A stretch of 15,012 nucleotides of DNA. Source: JBDTDV01 sp039922875. Lineage in GTDB: Bacteria; Actinomycetota; Actinomycetes; Actinomycetales; Microbacteriaceae. The translations under genes and the position numbers were made by a program. Where the stretch lies: assembly GCA_039922875.1 (NCBI GenBank), contig JBDTDV010000046.1, positions 1-15,012 of the forward strand. Reading direction: 5' to 3'. The notes beneath the pieces are model-generated. The model had not been told where the DNA came from. It saw nothing but the letters and a program-made list of their open reading frames with translations, and made no database searches. The stretch's first letter is position 1. Every line of letters starts with the position of its first letter. Positions 12,580 through 15,012 of this stretch are shown one piece after another.

Positions 12580-13275
12580 GTGCGACTCGTCATTGCCAAT
12601 TGCGCCGTCGACTATGCGGGTCGGCTGAGCGCACACCTACCGCTGGCGACCCGGCTGTTGATGCTGAAATCGGACGGCAGCGTGCTGGTGCATTCCGACG
12701 GCGGGTCGTATAAGCCGCTGAACTGGATGAGCCCACCCTGCACGTTGCGCACCCTCGAGCCCGACAGCGAGCAGGCGGATGCCGGCATCACCGAGATCTG
12801 GCGGGTCACCCAGAAGAAGACCGACGACACCCTGATCGTCTCGATCCACGAGATCCTGCACGACTCGGCGCACGAGCTCGGCATCGACCCCGGCCTGGTC
12901 AAGGACGGCGTCGAGGCGCATTTGCAGAAGCTGCTCGCCGAACAAATCGGCCTTCTTGGCGACGGTCACACCCTGGTGCGCCGGGAGTACATGACGGCGA
13001 TCGGCCCGGTGGACATCCTCGCCCGGGATGCCGCCGGTGCGGCAGTCGCGGTGGAACTGAAACGTCGCGGCGACATCGACGGTGTCGAGCAGCTGACCCG
13101 CTACCTGGAGCTGATGAACCGCGATCCGCGGCTCGCCCCGGTCCACGGCGTGTTCGCCGCGCAGGAGATCAAGCCGCAAGCGCGCACGCTGGCCGAGGAC
13201 CGCGGCATCCGGTGCCTGGTACTCGACTACGACGCCATGCGCGGCCTGGACGACTCGGAGTCGCGACTGTTCTGA
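12580..13275 (+). CDS. nucS: Mismatch-specific endonuclease NucS/EndoMS
   Basis: NucS cuts both strands at mismatches and carries the non-canonical mismatch repair of actinobacteria and some archaea. The 231-aa product has the expected N-terminal domain (VRLVIANCAVDYAGRL, then MLKSDGSVLVHSD and YKPLNWMSPPC) and the RecB-like nuclease domain with Asp145 (GPVDILA), Glu159 and Lys161 (AVELKRRG), then EQLTRYLELMNRD. It ends ESRLF, resembling the C-terminal beta-clamp-binding tail (LRLF) described for this family. The frame is open to 12352 but that part is repeat DNA; the GTG at 12580 gives the conserved N-terminus. The upstream 150 bp is filled with palindromic and tandem repeats, which may affect its expression. 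Confidence 0.95.
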   Translation: MRLVIANCAVDYAGRLSAHLPLATRLLMLKSDGSVLVHSDGGSYKPLNWMSPPCTLRTLEPDSEQADAGITEIWRVTQKKTDDTLIVSIHEILHDSAHELGIDPGLVKDGVEAHLQKLLAEQIGLLGDGHTLVRREYMTAIGPVDILARDAAGAAVAVELKRRGDIDGVEQLTRYLELMNRDPRLAPVHGVFAAQEIKPQARTLAEDRGIRCLVLDYDAMRGLDDSESRLF

Positions 13276-13298
13276 CCGAGCCCGCCGGCGCAATCCTT

Positions 13299-13304
13299 TA
13301 GCCT
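13299..13304 (+). promoter_or_regulatory. Putative leaderless -10 box for the SseB-like gene
   Basis: TAGCCT fits TANNNT and ends exactly 6 nt before the ATG, placing the transcription start on the start codon. No ribosome site precedes the gene. Confidence 0.4.
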
Positions 13305-13310
13305 GGATCC

Positions 13311-13772
13311 ATGACTGTCAGGCGGTTTCCGGCCAGCTATCAGAACACCCCGGTGCGCGAGGCCCTCGCGGTGCTGGCCGAGCAGCCCAGCCTGGCCGGG
13401 CTCGAGGCCCTGCTGGCGGCATCGGTCCGGGGTGGCCTGGCCGTCGATCTCACCGGATCCACGCCCGAATCCGGAACCCGGGTGCGCACCATTGTCTCCA
13501 CCGACGGGCGACCGGTGCTGCCACTGTTCACCTCGATCGCCGAGGTCAAGCTGGCCGTCGCGATGACGCAGCCGGACGACGGCGGAACAGGCAAGCCCGG
13601 CTCACGCGGAGCGACCGGGATCGCGGCGCAGGCAGCGATCCTCCCCGCAATCGACGCGCTGGCCCTGATCCGCTCGGACGAGTTCGTCGCGGTGCAGTTT
13701 GACCCGGGTAGCACCGCGCAAGTGGTGGCCCGGGCACACATCGAGACCGCCCTGGAGCGCGCCGCCGGTTGA
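13311..13772 (+). CDS. SseB-domain protein
   Basis: A 153-aa soluble protein with the SseB N-terminal-type fold: PVREALAVLAEQPS at the start, TDGRPVLPLFTSIAEVKLAV in the middle and EFVAVQFDPGSTAQVVARAHIETAL at the end. In actinobacteria these are small conserved proteins of unknown role, often encoded near nucS or ATP-synthase-region genes; no catalytic site is visible. It begins 35 nt after nucS and may have its own leaderless promoter. A glycine-rich, variable loop (PDDGGTGKPGSRGA) interrupts the domain. Confidence 0.75.
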   Translation: MTVRRFPASYQNTPVREALAVLAEQPSLAGLEALLAASVRGGLAVDLTGSTPESGTRVRTIVSTDGRPVLPLFTSIAEVKLAVAMTQPDDGGTGKPGSRGATGIAAQAAILPAIDALALIRSDEFVAVQFDPGSTAQVVARAHIETALERAAG

Positions 13773-13823
13773 GCGACGTCATCGCGTCCCTGCGTGTGCG
13801 GCCGAGCTGTACGTTGAGATGCG

Positions 13824-13835
13824 GCACCCGGGTGC
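13824..13835. promoter_or_regulatory. 12-bp perfect palindrome upstream of the HAD gene
   Basis: GCACCCGGGTGC is a perfect, gapless palindrome 26 bp upstream of a TATGAT -10 candidate, in a position suited to an operator. The regulator is unknown, and chance occurrence is possible in GC-rich DNA. Confidence 0.3.
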
Positions 13836-13860
13836 TGCGATGATGCTCTCGGTAGTTGCC

Positions 13861-13866
13861 TATGAT
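13861..13866 (+). promoter_or_regulatory. Putative -10 box of the HAD phosphatase gene
   Basis: TATGAT ends 9 nt before the ATG. If used, the transcript would have a leader of only about 3 nt, and the AGGGAGG beside it would be untranscribed. Either this box or that ribosome site is the real signal, not both. Confidence 0.35.
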
Positions 13867-13875
13867 AGGGAGGTT

Positions 13876-14553
13876 ATGACAATTCCGACGCCGACCGTCA
13901 CACGAACCTGGACCTGCATCCTTTTCGACCTTGACGGCACCATTACTGATTCCGCTGGCGGCATTACCAAAACGCTGGTCAGCGCGTTCATCGAGCTTGG
14001 CATCCCGGTGCCAGACGCCGACCAGCTGCTCAGCTACGTCGGGCCGCCGATCCTCGACGCATTCCGCGACATCAATGGGCTCAACCCCGAGCAGGCACTC
14101 GAGGCCCTCGCGGTCTACCGGGTGCACTACCAGCGCGACGGCGAACTCGACAGCGCGGTCTTCCCCGGCATCGCCGGGCTGATCAAAGACCTGCACCGCG
14201 CTGGCATCCCGCTGGCCGTAGCGACCAGCAAACCCGAACTCGCGGCCCGACGGATTCTCGACCACTTCGGGCTCGCCCAGTACTTCGACGTCATTTCGGG
14301 CGCCTCGGAGGACGAGAGCCTCAGCGCGAAGGCCGACGTGATCACGCAGGCGCTGGAACGATTGGGCGAAGCCGGCACCGATCTGACCCACGTCGTGATG
14401 GTCGGCGACCGCGGCCACGACATCGTCGGGGCAGCCGCCAGCGACATTCCGACCATCATGGTCGAGTGGGGGTACGGATCCCCTGCCGAATCAAAGGGTG
14501 CCCTGGCCATCGTGCACTCCGTGGACCAACTTCGCTCGCTGCTGCTGAGCTGA
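13876..14553 (+). CDS. HAD-superfamily phosphatase (phosphoglycolate phosphatase/PpaX-like)
   Basis: A 225-aa subfamily I HAD hydrolase. Motif I is FDLDGT (nucleophile Asp18, general acid Asp20); a helical cap follows (FRDINGLNPEQALEALAVYR); motif II is VATSKPE, motif III the lysine in LSAKADV, and motif IV MVGDRGHDIVGA. Cap and length fit Gph-like phosphatases acting on small phosphate esters such as phosphoglycolate, but the substrate is uncertain. The ATG at 13876 gives the normal spacing to motif I and follows AGGGAGG (13867-13873); the frame is open further upstream without similarity. The C-terminal codons and stop lie within a GCYGR pentanucleotide repeat, so slippage there would alter the protein tail. 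Confidence 0.9.
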   Translation: MTIPTPTVTRTWTCILFDLDGTITDSAGGITKTLVSAFIELGIPVPDADQLLSYVGPPILDAFRDINGLNPEQALEALAVYRVHYQRDGELDSAVFPGIAGLIKDLHRAGIPLAVATSKPELAARRILDHFGLAQYFDVISGASEDESLSAKADVITQALERLGEAGTDLTHVVMVGDRGHDIVGAAASDIPTIMVEWGYGSPAESKGALAIVHSVDQLRSLLLS

Positions 14554-14603
14554 GCCGGGCCGAGCTGGGCTGAGCTGAGCTGGGCCGAGCCGAGCCTGGC
14601 CGG
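14544..14603 (+). repeat. GCYGR pentanucleotide tandem repeat
   Basis: Twelve consecutive 5-bp units fit GCYGR (GCTGA, GCCGG, GCCGA, GCTGG) except one (GCCTG at 14594). The array starts inside the last codons of the HAD gene, includes its TGA, and fills most of the gap to the DUF2249 gene. Confidence 0.85.
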
Positions 14604-14625
14604 GCCGTTCGCGCGCCGGCTGCGT

Positions 14626-14631
14626 TAAGCT
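14626..14631 (+). promoter_or_regulatory. Putative leaderless -10 box for the DUF2249 gene
   Basis: TAAGCT, the same hexamer as before nucS, ends exactly 6 nt before the ATG. No Shine-Dalgarno is present. Confidence 0.4.
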
Positions 14632-14637
14632 TGCGGT

Positions 14638-14958
14638 ATGACCGCCGAACCGATTGACCTGAAACAACCCGCCGCAACACCCGTCCACGAGGATGGAACC
14701 GCGTGCACCTGCGGTGAGTCGTCACCGTCCACGCTGGTGCTCGACACCCGGCAGATCCCGCACGCGATCCGGCACGCGACGATCTTCGGCGCTCTGGATG
14801 CCCTCGCGGTCGGAATCTCGCTGGACATCGTCGCCAGCCACATGCCCGCACCACTTCTGGCTCAGCTGGAGCAGCGCAACCCCGGCGCATTCCTGAGCAC
14901 CGTCATCGACAACGGGCCGGAGGCCTGGAAGATTCGTCTCACCCGCGTCGGCCAGTAG
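14638..14958 (+). CDS. DUF2249-domain protein
   Basis: A small (106 aa) soluble protein. After a variable N-terminus with a CTC motif (Cys23 and Cys25), a DUF2249-like domain follows: LVLDTRQIPHAIRHATIFGALDALAVG, then SLDIVASHMPAPLLAQLEQRNPGAF and the ending GPEAWKIRLTRVG, where family members read xGPExWRVxI. DUF2249 proteins are often found near nitrogen-oxide, hemerythrin or redox genes, but their biochemical role is not settled. The convergent neighbour's stop lies only 3 bp past its own. No ribosome site; start chosen by the leaderless -10 box and open frame. Confidence 0.75.
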   Translation: MTAEPIDLKQPAATPVHEDGTACTCGESSPSTLVLDTRQIPHAIRHATIFGALDALAVGISLDIVASHMPAPLLAQLEQRNPGAFLSTVIDNGPEAWKIRLTRVGQ

Positions 14959-14961
14959 CAG

Positions 14962-15012
14962 CTAGCCGACGACCTTAAAGACGCCCGTCGCTCCGCGCTC
15001 GGCGTCGGTCAT
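14962..15012 (-). CDS. C-terminal end of an unidentified minus-strand gene
   Basis: Reading in from the right edge on the minus strand, 16 codons with strong G/C third-position bias (MTDAERGATGVFKVVG) end at TAG (14964-14962), 3 bp from the stop of the convergent DUF2249 gene. The codon pattern and tight tail-to-tail spacing suggest the end of a real gene that starts outside the window. An internal ATG sits at the very edge and need not be the start. The product cannot be identified. Confidence 0.45.
   Translation of the reverse strand: MTDAERGATGVFKVVG

Overview
The window is high-GC DNA with mostly G/C third positions, frequent GTG starts and a nucS mismatch endonuclease in place of any MutS/MutL gene. 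It also carries an actinobacterial tyrosine-kinase/phosphatase pair and LytR-CpsA-Psr genes. Together these point to an Actinomycetota chromosome, probably Microbacteriaceae-like; the species cannot be named from the sequence. No tRNA, rRNA, CRISPR array or transposase was seen.

Region 1 (1-6808) is a catabolic cluster with scars. The first bases hold the start of a divergent flavin monooxygenase gene. Then come a DapA-superfamily lyase/aldolase and a PatD-like aldehyde dehydrogenase. Next is a junction where the 5' end of an exopolysaccharide sugar-transferase gene is joined to the 3' half of an M20 peptidase gene. A TIM-barrel amidohydrolase follows, then a HipBA toxin-antitoxin module with an elaborate operator, then a second amidohydrolase homologue that has lost every metal ligand. 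The two amidohydrolase genes look like an ancestral stop/start-overlapping pair split by hipBA: an imperfect 21-bp direct repeat containing the ATGA overlap lies on both sides of the module.

Region 2 (6849-11144, minus strand) is a cell-envelope polysaccharide region. The order of transcription is an LCP-family glycopolymer transferase, then a tightly coupled operon of Wzz/BY-kinase, low-molecular-weight tyrosine phosphatase and a membrane-anchored extracellular BNR/propeller-like protein. Kinase and phosphatase overlap by one base; phosphatase and propeller gene are 2 nt apart. A strong G-quadruplex candidate lies upstream of the LCP gene.

Region 3 (11145-12579) holds a DUF559/Vsr-like endonuclease-fold gene bracketed by three copies of a 61-bp palindromic element (25-bp arms, 11-nt loop). 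One copy supplies the gene's C-terminal codons and stop, and two sit just before nucS. Short tandem duplications have grown from the element tips. This is the most system-like unexplained structure in the window.

Region 4 (12580-15012) is housekeeping: nucS, an SseB-domain protein, a HAD phosphatase and a DUF2249 protein. Several starts have a TANNNT -10 box 6-7 nt before the start codon and no Shine-Dalgarno, as expected for leaderless mRNAs. A GCYGR pentanucleotide repeat overlaps the end of the HAD gene. The last bases hold the C-terminal end of a convergent minus-strand gene.
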